Shown here: positions 12,201-24,100 of the stretch, in pieces
Position numbering within the stretch: the first letter of the stretch is position 1
Layout of the letters: each line of letters starts with the position of its first letter
DNA from: Montifringilla adamsi
Taxonomy: Eukaryota > Chordata > Aves > Passeriformes > Passeridae
Direction: 5' to 3'
Length of the DNA stretch: 64,000 nt
Assembly: GCA_017590115.1 (NCBI GenBank)
Contig: JAGGNK010009114.1
Span: 21,614,662-21,678,661 of the forward strand
Made by a program: the position numbers and the translations under genes
Notes under the pieces: model-generated
What the model was told of the DNA's origin: nothing
Database searches by the model: none
Seen by the model: only the letters and a program-made list of their open reading frames with translations

Positions 12201-15200
12201 GTGTGTTTCAGCTCAGCACTGAGCTACCCAACATCCATTTTACACCTGTGAAAGCCAGATCAGGTAAAGATTAGTTTTTCATCCATTTCCATGTCTTAGG
12301 CTGTAAAACACTCCTCTGTTTTTCACATCCTTCCCATGACAACTGAAGTAGCACCAGCCCATCTGGAGGTTCTGAGTGCATTGAAACATTAACGTTTTGA
12401 TGAAAGGCCTGTTCCCCCTCTGATGGATATTTCCCTTCCAATCATTCTCTTTTTCCAACTGCAATTCCACAAAGCTGCATTTGCTCTAAGTTGTTATTTA
12501 TTGCTCAACAACTACTCACATAACAACAGGTGAGTTATCGGCTGATACCAAACACAACCTTCTCTGTCAGTTGTGCAACCTGCACAAAGCATTCCAGGAG
12601 TAAGGCAGGAGAGCAGAAGAGGAGATACTGCGTGGCACAGGAGCACACCAAGTCCAAATGCACAACTCCTCCTAAGAAACCAGTTCACAGCCAGGAGAAT
12701 TGGTCTTAGGGGATTGTTTTCTGGAGGCCTGAAAAGCCCTCTCAGTGTTGAGGGACCTTTCAGAAAGAATTCCTCCCCTAAGCATTTTAAGACTTAAAAC
12801 CTGCTTTCAGGAAAAAAAACTGTCACATGAAAAGTTTCCTGAAGTCAGACTCTTTTTCTTCCTATGGATGGATCAACCTTAATTGCAAGACAAGGCCTTC
12901 AGAAACCCACAAGTTGTGAAGACATCAAATAAACTATGCTGACAAGATTTAGTTAAAATTCTCTATGCTTTTACTAAATATAAACTTACCCTTCCTCCAC
13001 ATTTCTGAGTATCACTTAAGACCAGTTGCTCTTGTAAGCCAGGTTTCAGGCTCTCAGCTACCCTTTTTATTTACATAGACCAGGTGATAAGAATCAGTGA
13101 GATTCCAATCAATCTAATTCAAGAGATATAGTCTGCAAGATTGCTATCTCTACATGCTGCACAACTCTAAACTCACAAAGCATTATCCAAAGTAGCCCAA
13201 TAAAACTCTCTGCTCCAGGCACAGCAATGGTCAAAAAAATCTAATCAAACAATTGGATGCCTAGAAAACATGATAGAAAATAGTGAAATTATCATAATGT
13301 CTTCAGATCAATATTACTTATTCAGAATGTAAATAAAGACTGCGCACAAGAGCGGCAAAGGTGAAGTTATAAACTTCAATTCTTACTGCTTCTACAGAAG
13401 GGCATAGGGCTTGCAGAAAAATGGCAAATTGGTAGTGCCCTGATTTTCAAACCACTTGGTCCCCTCATTACAGCAATCAGTGTGAATGTACGTGAGGAAC
13501 ACGAACCCGAGGCTCTGTCAGCATCTGCACGCTCTACTCCTGCTCTCAATCTTACAGCCAGAACACTTTATGGCTCAAGCTGTCTGAAATAGATACTGTG
13601 GACAGCAGCACAAATGCTGAATTTGTCAAGAGAGCTGACACTGCATTCAGCACATCTGTAATTGCAATCTGGCCCCTAGCAGAAGTAATTCCCAGCAACC
13701 ACTTAGGAACAATATTTTTTTCTCTCCCCTCCCTTTCTGTTTTTAAATAAACTCAGAGAAAGTCTCTGAGATGACTCAGTGCTTCTCATTCTTGCATCCT
13801 GCAGACTGGGAACTGACCTCTGTGTGCACGTGCACCCACACAGCAGTGGAAAATCCAAACAGCTGCTGGATAAGTGGGGTCCTCTCAATCTCTTCTGAAG
13901 AATATTCACTTGGTGAATAATTCAGAAGGAAAAATCTTTTCCTGCATCAATGTGGTAAACTCCTCTTCCCGTTGCAATCCCATTAGCATCCCACCTTCCC
14001 AGGACTGCTGCAGCACCGGAAAAACCCTAACTGCTTGACAGCTTGTAGGAGCTACAGAGACTCTCAGGGAGTGTTGATACCTAGGCCATCACTTTCATTA
14101 AAATCACAAAATAAAAGCATTTACAGCTAAATTTATCTACAGTCTCTGAAAGCACAAAGAGAAAATGACAGAAGGTTTTTCTCTCTAGAAATACTTTTAG
14201 ATGAATACACCATTTTCACTGAAGGAAGAACAGTCTTACAGAGAAAACTACTTTTGCTATCACACCCAGTTAGCACAAAATGCACATTTATCTGTTAAGA
14301 TATGGTCAAGAGGGAATTTTGGTATGGGTAACATAATCACCACGTTACTGATAGAAAGGCAATTCAAGGCTGTTAAAGCTCACAGCAGGTGCCTGCAAGC
14401 TCCCAGTATGTGCTTAAATCCTGCAGTGCTCAGTGGCAGGTAGAGGTGTTTGCAGAATTGACATCCTCAGAGTAATGGCATTCAGATGGTAGCAGGCCTG
14501 AAACACTTCTATTCATTTTAAAATAGCATATGTAAAAACTTTGGGTACCTTAAACATGAAATCTGTGCTTTCCTTAAGCAAATAAAATCTTAATTTATAG
14601 TTTTCACATCTAGATTCACGGACTCTAAAACTTGATTTTATTATTATGCATCTTCACACTGGTTTCTGTTCAAAACTTAGTTTAGCACCCCTCTGCACAG
14701 GACCAGAAATGAAGCTAAAGCAAAAGCTTGATCAAAGCTGAAGATGCTTTGTAGATAGTGTCAAGAACACTTAGAGAAAGAAAACATTTAAGAAAAAGTT
14801 GCCCAGGTAAAGAAAACAAAAAGGTATAAGCTAGTAAGCTGTTACCAACTATATGATTTTCTATTTGAATGGCATTTGTTTTCTCCAGCTGTAGGAAACA
14901 AATTGCTGCCCTGGTCTGTGCTGAACTGGAGCTACACTGCAGGCACTCAGAACTAAAACTCCTTTTACCACAGTTGCCACAATACCATAGGAAAAAACCC
15001 TAACATTTTTAAGGGAAATAGTTTTGACAACATTTTTGTTTTTAAAATACAGAAATCAGTGGCTGTTATAATGATTTTCACAATAGCAGTCCCAATGCCA
15101 AGAAATAATTATGGCTTTAATAAAACATTTCCTATTTTACTGAAAATGTCCAGACTGATGATAAATTGTTACACTACTCAGTCTGGATGCTAGACCACAT

Positions 15201-15658
15201 CCAACATTAGAAAAAGTTATGAGTTTAATTAAACTAGCTGTGATAACAAGCAGTCTCCTTCCATATAATGGTACCATCTTCCCCAGGAAAAAACAGGAAA
15301 TATCTGAAAGGGTTGATTCTGTACAATTATTAAATAAATTAAGGCTCAAATTTTCCCACAGGCAAATTTGAATTTTAAAAGAGTTAATTTCAACCTTTCA
15401 GCCATATTTTTCCCACAGACAATTTAAGTGTGCATCTTTTATAATCATGGACAAGCATATTTGGCTGACAAAGGTATTCTTGAATTTTTCATGGCCTTTT
15501 ATTTTTTGTTGGGAATATGGACTATCATCGGTAAGAAACACTCCAGTTTGTACAAGCTGGGAAGAAGTTGAGCAAGCTTGAAGTAATTGCCTCTGCCAAG
15601 ACAATCAAGCTTTTCTATAACATAGAGATCCACCTGAAAGAAGGGGTAGAGTGAAAAA
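9263..15658. other. Intergenic, no gene seen
   Basis: Mixed AT-rich and moderately GC-rich sequence. Overlapping open frames around 9278-10143 occur on both strands without conserved motifs. No LINE tail, LTR or RNA gene is recognised. Confidence 0.7.
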
Positions 15659-16095
15659 TGTCACTTTTGGCCCTGGGGATGAGCAGGGCCTCACCCTGAG
15701 GGGCAGCTGGGGAAGGAGACCCTGAGTTCCCCTCAGGCCCTAGTGTGGCTGTGAAAGAAATGTTCCTTCTCTAAACTCAGTTCCTAGAGAAAAGGGAGGA
15801 TGTGAATCACCAAATAATTAAATATACTGGAGGAAAAAGTAAAAAACATAATAAAAATTTACTTACAGCACAGGACGGGGAGGTGGGGGCCTGTGGGGCC
15901 TTGCTCCTGGCAGCCGCCGGCTGTCGGCTCTCTCGCTCGCCCCTCACTCTTTAATTTCTGTGTGTTTAGGAATAAAGGGTCAAATGTTTTAGTCAAGCCT
16001 TGGACTGGGTGTTTGTGTGCAGGTGCTGCCTGTGAGGGCTCCTCTGTGAGGAGATTCCCACAGAAATTCTCTGCCACAGCCCCACGGCTGGGCAC
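15659..16095 (+). mobile_element. Possible LTR fragment adjoining the minisatellite
   Basis: This 437 bp GC-variable block begins TGTCACTTTTGGCC and carries AGGAATAAAGGGTCAAATG (AATAAA at 15971-15976), followed by a TTGGACTGGGTGTTTGTGTG stretch, as in an R-U5 segment. It ends CACGGCTGGGCAC immediately before the 15-bp array. A TG start and internal poly(A) signal favour a plus-oriented LTR. The other end is obscured by the array, and no target duplication could be assigned. Confidence 0.45.
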
Positions 16096-16485
16096 AGCAA
16101 CGCCACTCTCAGTAATGCCACCCTCAGCAATGCCACCCTCAGCAACGCCACTCTCAGCAACGCCACCCTCAGCAACGCCATCCTCAGCAACACCACCCTC
16201 AGCAGCACCACCCTCAGCAACGCCACTCTCAGCAATGCCACCCTCAGCAATGCCACTCTCAGCAACGCCATCCTCAGCAATGCCACTCTCAGCAATGCCA
16301 TCCTCAGCAACGCCATCCTCAGCAATGCCACCCTCAGAAATGCCTCCCTCAGCAACGCCACCCTCAGCAACGCCACCCTCAGCAACACCACCCTCAGCAA
16401 CGCCACCCTCAGCAATGCCACTCTCAGTAATGCCACCCTCAGCAACGCCACCCTCAGCAATGCCATCCTCAGCAACGCCACCCTC
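16096..16485. repeat. 15-bp minisatellite, 26 units
   Basis: Twenty-six consecutive 15-bp units with consensus AGCAAYGCCAYYCTC are in perfect register with no indel. A degenerate 27th unit runs to 16500. Variation is almost all C/T at three positions, plus rare AGTAAT, AGCAGC and AGAAAT starts. Because 15 is a multiple of 3 and the unit has no stop in five of six frames, the long open frames here (about 215, 218 and 170 codons, with repeats like SATPP, AEGGV and RVALL) follow from the repeat and are not evidence of a gene. Confidence 0.97.
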
Positions 16486-16500
16486 AGCCCTGCCACCAAC

Positions 16501-19500
16501 ACCACAGAAAATCACATTTCAGAAAGCAGTTTTGTGGTGAAACTGAGGAGCACATCCCTTGTAGTGTTTCAGTGGACTGGGGATCTTTTCTCACATCAGC
16601 AGCCCTGGCAGATTTTTAGGGAATTCAGTGCTGTTAAATAATGCATTTCTGAGATCAGGGTCAAGAAACAGCTCGTGCCACAAACTGGCCAAGTTTAATC
16701 AGAGATACTCATCAGAGACAGCTATGGCCATGGAGGCTGAATTATTCCTCTCTAAACATCTTGAGCTCAGATCAGGACTTTTGCCGAATCTTTGCCTGGC
16801 TCACAGAGTAGGGCTGTTTTCCAGGCAAACCTTGCCAGAATCCTTAGATCTGAGCCAGATCTGCCACAAGGCAGATTTCCTCTGAAAAGGAATGCTCTCT
16901 CCAAGTCCCATCAGCTTTTCCCATCAGCTTTTTTTTTTTTTTTTTTAATTTCTGCCCTATACTCTGGAAAATGGCCTTCCAGCACTGCAAATTAGAAAGT
17001 CCCACAAGTGCTGAACGGATTTGGGCTCCAACAGCTTCCAAATTCTTGCTGCAGAAGTGGAATTGAGGATAGAAAAGAGCATCCTTTATTTGGATGTTTG
17101 GATCTTTTCCTCAAATTTCTGGTTGAAAGTTTGCACTTGGAATTGAAACCACATATCAAACCCACACAGGCAGAAAAAACCCTGGCAAATGACTGCCTAA
17201 TCTGTCCTTTAAACCTCAGCAATGGAAATCCTACAGCCTTTTTCACTGTGGTTCAAAAGAGAGAGACATGGAAGAAGAAAATCCTTGCCTATGGCTCCTT
17301 CACCAAGGGAGAGTGGCAGATTAGCTAGTTCCCATTCTGAGAAGTGCTGATTTAGGCTGCATTTTAACACACCATGATGTGTTTTGAGAATCCTCATAGA
17401 ATCAGAGTGTCCTTGTGCTTAGCTAGCCCAGAACTACAAACATCTTATAATGCCTGTCCTGCTCGCTGCAAGTACAGTACTTCTTCCTTTACCTGCCATA
17501 GTCATGGAAACAGTTTCTTTCTCTGCACATTTTTTTTAGCTACATTTTAGGCCTGAGGTGTTTCAATGGTGCTCTCCTCTTCAGGACACAGCTACAGCAC
17601 CTCACTCTTTTCTCATATATCTCACTTTTGATAGCCCTGTACTCCCTGGACAGATCCACTTCATGTTACAGAGAGCAGTGGCATGAACACCAGTGACCCT
17701 TCCTGGAGTGCTGTACACAAATCACTTCAAACATTTCAAATGCCACACTGCTCCTTACGTATTGCAGTATCAGGAGGGAGGAGATGGGCAAGAGTGTAAT
17801 GTTCATGATTCTCCTGATAGCTGGAGGATAATTGTGTGTGATTCAAAGGTCCTTTTTATAAACATCATTTGTCATCGGCATTCCACTTTTTATAACAATT
17901 CATTTTAGAATTTCAGGCCACTAAAAAGCTGACAGTTCAACTTCCAACCCAATCTCCACAGTACAATACTTTGCTTTCAAATTCCTTAATAAACAGCAAA
18001 GCCTTTGGAATACCTTTTCTTTGTAGATTTGTTTTCCTTGTGAAAATCTTACCAGTTATTGGAGAGAATCAGAATGTACTGTCCTTATTACCTTTTCCTG
18101 CTTCACCTCCCCAAGAACACTTTCATGATCATGATTTTTAAAAAGTGTCTTTCACCATCCTTTCCTCAGTAAGTGCTGTGCTGATCAGGTCAAAGCCACA
18201 CAATTCTTTTTCCCTGCTTTCTCTGCTTCTCTGTCCAAAGTCATATCCAGGTTTCTTCTGGAACCTCTGCCTGTGTCCCTGGGCAGTCTGTTCCCTCCCA
18301 TAAAGTGTCTCATCATGTCCAGTCTTCCCTTCAGATGAGGTTATTTGCTGTTGTTGAGGTCTCAGCCATGTGATGATTACCTTGGCCCCTGTAGCTGGCA
18401 TCCTCATCCTTCATTCCTTTCATCTCCAGCCAGGGACTTTAAATGGTTTTATTGCTCATCACTTTCTGGACCTCGAAGTAGTTATACAGCTCCCTCCTTC
18501 CCTGTGCTGTACCTTGTCATGTTCACATCACCACCCCTCTTCCTGTCATGTCTTTTTTCAAGGATCAGCTTTTCACTCACAAATCTCATTTACTATTTAC
18601 CAGTTTTACAACCAAAGATACTCTTCCTATCATTTATAATTCAGACCATCTTTTCATTTTCACATCACCTTTTTTCCACAGGTTGAACCACTCTACTCTA
18701 GAAAATTGATGGAAGGGGGCAGGTTCTCATAAATAAGTTGTTTAGCAAAATGCAAATAATCACAGTGGTTTGGAACCAGAAGAACTTAATTTAATACTTC
18801 CTGGCTTTTGAATGTTAATGGAGTAAGTATAGAAAACATGTATATGTATAGAAAGTGACTTGTGTGTATGTATAGAGATAAACAGAGCTATAAATTTACA
18901 GATTCAAAAACTTGTTCAATATCAGTCTCTATACTGTTCTTTTCCTTTGGCTTTATTACAGATGAACTTTCTTTAGATCAAAGTCTAGCTTCCTGGAAGC
19001 ATGTTTTCATAATTTATTAGTTACAGAAAACAAAATCCAAAAATACTGCAAAATGTCATGTGCTTATCCCATGGCAGTTATTTTGAATACATAAGAACAG
19101 ATGCTGCTGACCTTGTGGCAGTAGAACGCCCACTCAATGAGGTTACATTTTTGCTCAGGGAAGAATAGCAGGTTTCAGTCCGCAATGGTATTTGGTTTGA
19201 TTTTTAGAGATTGTTTTCTGCAGAGTTTTACAGTGAAGATGATTTCCACAATGCAAAGCTATGCAAACATTTTAATCAGCTTGCAGGTGGACACATCTCA
19301 ATCACAGAAAATGTTTAATTAAGACTAAGAAAGCATCATGCAATGCCAAGAGCATTGAATATTTTAAGGGAAGCGGGACGGTGAAGAAAGGCAAAAAACA
19401 AGAAATTCACTTTTAAGCTGCTGTAACACCTTCTTCATTTTGACTACATAGAAAATAGTTTCAGAAATCATGTTTTGTAATCGAAGAATTTATTCTCATG

Positions 19501-19843
19501 CTATGGCCCACCCCGATGCTGTAAATAGAAAGACTCCAAGTCTCATATGCAGCTGAAACCTCATACACACTGGTGGCTACTTAGATCAAATAACCCAAAA
19601 GCCAATGCTCAGTGCTGCTAATGGGACTCTGCATGACTGAGACTCTGCAGGAGCCCAAAAGCCTCCAGGAGCTGCTCCCCAGCTCTGCAGAGCACTTGCA
19701 CACAGGTACCCCTGGCCATGCAGCTGGAACTGCTGCCACATCTCACTTGGTTCCAAAAAAAATGAGCTCACACCGGAAGCTCTTCAAAAAAATGAGCCTC
19801 CCTTGAAAGTCACATGAATTAGCAGGGTCTGGATGCTTTGCAT
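16501..19843. other. Intergenic, no gene seen
   Basis: This stretch follows the minisatellite. It contains the 18-T homopolymer and pyrimidine-rich sequence around 18340-18690. Nothing is recognisable as a gene or element. Confidence 0.7.
16929..16946. repeat. T homopolymer (18)
   Basis: An uninterrupted run of 18 T lies in intergenic sequence. It is not clearly the tail of a retrocopy, because no recognisable coding sequence adjoins it. Confidence 0.9.
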
Positions 19844-19919
19844 GACCAGGGTGAGGTCTGCAAACACTACAGGATCTGCAGGACCAGGATGAGATCTATA
19901 ATTGCTACAGGAGTCAGCC
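19844..19919. repeat. Tandem duplication, 2 x 38 bp, diverged
   Basis: Two adjacent units each begin GACCAGGRTGAGRTCTRYAA and carry a CTACAGGA block at the same offset. The copies differ at several sites, so the duplication is not recent. Confidence 0.7.
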
Positions 19920-20020
19920 AGATTGAACAGCTGAGAATGTCCGAGTATTTGAATAGGAGGAGATTTTTCTCATCATTTGATAGGAAATCTCTCTTCTCGG
20001 TAACTGCAGGCATTATGTTG

Positions 20021-20201
20021 GGGCTTGGCAAACTGTTTGTGTCTTGGTCTGGACCAGAGAACAGAAACAAAATCCTGGCAAGGACTGGAAGGCAGCATCA
20101 GTTCAAGCCACATTCATGGGGCTTGGCAAACTGTTTGTGTCTTGGCCTGGACCAGAGAACAGAAACAAAATCCTGGCAGCATCAGCTCAAGCCACATTCG
20201 A
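20021..20201. repeat. Tandem duplication, 97-bp unit, second copy shortened
   Basis: GGGCTTGGCAAACTGTTTGT recurs at 20021 and 20118, followed by the same CTTGGYCTGGACCAGAGAAC and AAACAAAATCCTGGCA. The second unit lacks about 13-16 bp that include AGGACTGGAAG. Both copies then share GCATCAGYTCAAGCCACATT. High identity suggests a fairly recent duplication. Confidence 0.93.
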
Positions 20202-20833
20202 GGAGTTAATGAACTCCAGGAGTGAAGCTCTTAAAGGAATGAATATCCCCAAATTAATAAAATTTTTCATTTCATTAGGAAGTGAATACTCTTTATTTTT
20301 ACTCTACATCATTGAAACCATAAAGACAGCCCCTATGGAAATGGAAGATTCATCTGAAAAACTGATTTCATCTTTATCCATTATCTTTCTAAATGCAGCA
20401 TCTTAGTGCCTGTGCTTTGAGTGTTCTCCAGAGAGCCAATGGGATTTCTTAATGGACTCTGTGCCAGGCTCTGTGTAGCTTCACCTAACAATATAAATGT
20501 ACCAATTCTGCTGAGGAATGATGGAATGAAGAATGATTGTCAGTTATAGCCTTGTATGTGGGAATCTCTGTTTTTCAGTGCATTTGTGTGCATTTCCTGC
20601 CAGAGAGAATTTCAGTCCAAATTTCTGTGCAATATTTAAAACATAATTGTGTTTAACAAACCCAGAAAAAAGTGGCAAGCAATGCAACAGTGAGAAAAAG
20701 CCCAGACTTGTTTCCAAACAATTCCCGGGCTTGCTGAGCCAGGCAGCTCTCAAGAACTGTGCTCAAGGATGCGTCCAGCAGGATGGGATGCCATGGGGAG
20801 CGACAGAGCAGCTGCAGGAGGTGTGAGGGGCCT

Positions 20834-21110
20834 TGCAGGGTTGGGAGGGACCTGTGGAGATCACTCAGTCTAACCCACCCTGCGCAAGCAGGGCTACCTG
20901 GAGCAGGGGATGCAGGAACTTGTCCAGGTGGGTTTGGAACACTCCCAGAGAGGGAGACTCCACACCCTCCCTGAGTGCTCTGCCACTTCTAAGGTAAAGA
21001 AGTTCTTCCTCATGGTGAGGTGAAACTTCTTGGCCATTGCTCCTCATCCTGTCCCTGGCACCACTGAAAGGATTCTGGCACCATTTTGTTCAGCTGAAGA
21101 CGCCCACTCT
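20834..21110 (-). mobile_element. CR1 LINE fragment, 5'-truncated
   Basis: The plus strand reads GGGTTGGGAGGGACC, then AGTCTAACCCACCCTG, GAGGGAGACTCCACACCCTC, GTAAAGAAGTTCTTCCTCAT, and a CCTGTCCCTGGCACCACTGA block. That is the reverse complement of the conserved CR1 3' region with block order intact over ~270 bp. The terminal octamer repeat is degraded or absent. It is the clearest LINE copy in the window. Confidence 0.92.
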
Positions 21111-24100
21111 GGGCTGAAGACAACTGGTCACAATTTGAAACACTGGGAGACTATTAATCAGCTACATCATTTTATATTTTTTTCCAGTAATTAATCATCC
21201 TTACTGCCAAAAACTGTGCTAGATTTCTCATTTGAATGTATTTGGCTTCAGCATTCTGTTATTCCTTTTTATTATACCTTTCTTTAACCTGAGCCACTTA
21301 ATTGTATAAACCACTACTCTTTCCCGATGGATTTCCAGGGTAATCAAGTTACCTCTCCATTTCCTTTTTGATGATTTAAAAAATTTAAACTCCTTAATGC
21401 TGCCACTTTCAGATGGAGCCTAAACCAACTCTGCAGACTGAAATCCTGTGTACAGTCTTTTTTTTCTGTATCCCCAATAGTGTTCTTCAACATCCTTTTT
21501 AAAATATCAGTCTCATTAAAACCAGATTAAAATGCATTTTGCCCAAATAAGCCCTGCCTCCCAAGTGATCTGCATGACTTTAATAAGATTTCCCCTTCCC
21601 CATGTTAGTTCTTACTTTGTACCAGTCACAGGTTTGCAATCCAAGTTGTTATATTTGCTTTGGTGGAGTGCAGCAGTGTCAGGGGGGCTCCTCTCTGACC
21701 CCAGAGCCACCTGGGGCAGGTGGCAGCTCCTGTAATGTTGTAAATGTAAATGTTGCACTCTAATCAGATCTCAGCCTTTTTCCCAGGCTGATTCTGCCAA
21801 ATGCAGACCTGTCCCTCCAGTGGCAGTGAGCTGGGCTGTCCCTGACCTCAGGGTGCAGCTGGCTGGACCAGGGGAACTGTGGCCCCTGCACCCTTCTGGA
21901 CCAGCTCCAGTCACCCCTCCTCTCTCACAAGTGTAGTGCAATGTCTTTACTCTCCCCTACATTTGTTGAGGCTTTTTCTCTGCAGGCAGCATGATAAGTA
22001 AAACAAGCAAGGCAGGCAACCCAGGGTTTTGCTGATGTCTGGTGCAGTCAGAGCTCCCACTGCTGTGTTCCAGCACCCATTTGCCCACGGGGAGGTGTGA
22101 AATGAGCAATTGTGAAGCTGAGACCAACTTCAGCTGCTCAACATTTTACAAATCTCCTTTTTTGAACCACCATATGTGCCATATTTTTTTCATCACAGAA
22201 CTTCTACATGTGCCTTATCTTTTTTTTTCTTTCCAGTAGTGTTGGTAAGACCAGCCTTTTCAAGACAAAAGGCTTGTAAAATACTTCTTTGATTAATTCT
22301 AGTAGCTTAAATAACATTGTTTTTTACAACCAGGTGCTCTTTGCAGGAGGGGTGGCAGCAAAAGCACTGCTCTCTGCCACCTGTCTTTCACCCCTACCAC
22401 CTCGTGCAATCCATCCCACTGCACCAGAGCCGTGGGCTTTGCAGAGCCAGTGGTGGCCACGGCCACAAGCCTGACCTTCTGGACTTCAACTACATAAAAG
22501 TGATGTGGATTCCACACCCTGATGTCTGTGGGTCTGCAGACACAATCCCATCGTTGTTGGTATGTATAATTCAATGGAGTTTTGGTTGTCTCTGGGGGAA
22601 TTAAGGAAAATGGGGTTACAATGAAAGATCTGTTTGCATTTTCAAAATGTGCCTTGTGAAATCCCTCACAAGATTCACCTTAATGCATTTCCTGAGTCAG
22701 GAGTGAGTAATGTGATTTAGCTTCTACATTTTATGGGATCTGAAGCTGTAGAATTAGAAAACAGAGACAAAATGAATAATAAAAATAAAACAAGTACCAG
22801 AGAGACACAATTGCCATTCTAAGCAGAAGGCAGCTCCCGTAAATGGGAGTGTCAGGTAGAACCTGCTGGGCTTCCTTAGGGAAATAACAGGACAGCATCT
22901 TTCCATCACTGAACTCATCTGGGAAACAGCCTCTGTAGGAAGTTCTCTAGAGCTGCTCGTTTCTCATGTTGTCTCATGTTAGGTCAGCCATTACTCAGGG
23001 ACCTGCCACTGATTATAATCTGGCAAATAAAGCTTTGTGTGTGCCAATCCAGGAGTGGATACGGCAAGAGTGAAAATGGGCAGCTGTGGCTGGTTTCTGG
23101 TTTGGGTATCTTAGAGCAAGCCCTGGCAGGTGCTGGGTTTGTCCCTGCCCTGGGCTGGCCACTGTCATTGCTGTCATTGCTGTCATTGCAGCGATCACTG
23201 TGCGTGGCTCCATCACTCCCCTGGCCAGAGCATAGCACCAGGAGCTGCACAAACAGCCAGCCCAGACCAAGCAGTGTTAAAGCACATCTCTATAGCACCC
23301 TGCAGCATGAACACATTTAAGCTCTCTTCCTTCCCTTCTCTCCCCCTCCAACTACCCATCTGCAATGATTTTGCCTTTCTATTTGCTAATGAAGCCGAAG
23401 CGCCCGGGAGCAGCAGCTTTAATGCCGGATTAAACTCCCCTCCCTGGAGTGCCTAGTGTGTGACACCGCAGGGGGAGAGCTGCATGTCGGGTTGGTCTTT
23501 CTGTGAGGTACCTGTGCAGCGAACTTGACATCCTCGTCTAGATAGATAATATATTTCCTTTTCCCTACCACTTAGCAGTGCAAGTCTGAACATTTTTAGT
23601 CTTTCAAATACGAATGAAACAAATTTTTTTAACAGTTTGCAAACGTCTTGCTGACTTTATTCCTTTTCTTTTCTGTCTGGTACTCACTGGAATCGATTTT
23701 TAATTGAAATCACTCCACCTCTAGGTCAGCCTGAAAGGTGCAACCATTACATTTCTGTCTTCTCAAGTTTGGAACATATTTTTCATTTTGCAGCTATAGA
23801 AATTAGCTCTCTTTGCTTCCAAAAGAGCAGCAGTTACAAGAAATGCGCAACTTGAGCAGCCAAAAACCAAAAAGAGGCAATACAATAAACAAAGTCCTGT
23901 CAGAAAGCCTGGGGAGTGCACAGGTGCCCCACTGCTGTGTTTTGGGGCAGCTCATTTGTTCATAGCTAATTGGGCCAAAACGCAGGGAGCTCCCTGGGAC
24001 TGGGGAAGATATCTGGGCTGAGGGGGAAACAGTCTGTAAAGGTGCAGCCACACAGCAGAGACACCAATTTGCTGTGATTTCCCTTTGGATGCAATGATCA

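Noticed and set aside
15859..16540. Long open frames of 215, 218 and 170 codons on both strands, read as pentapeptide-repeat proteins
   Set aside because: They are explained by a 15-bp unit that lacks stops in five of six frames. Nothing else supports a gene, although the nearby donor was kept as a finding.
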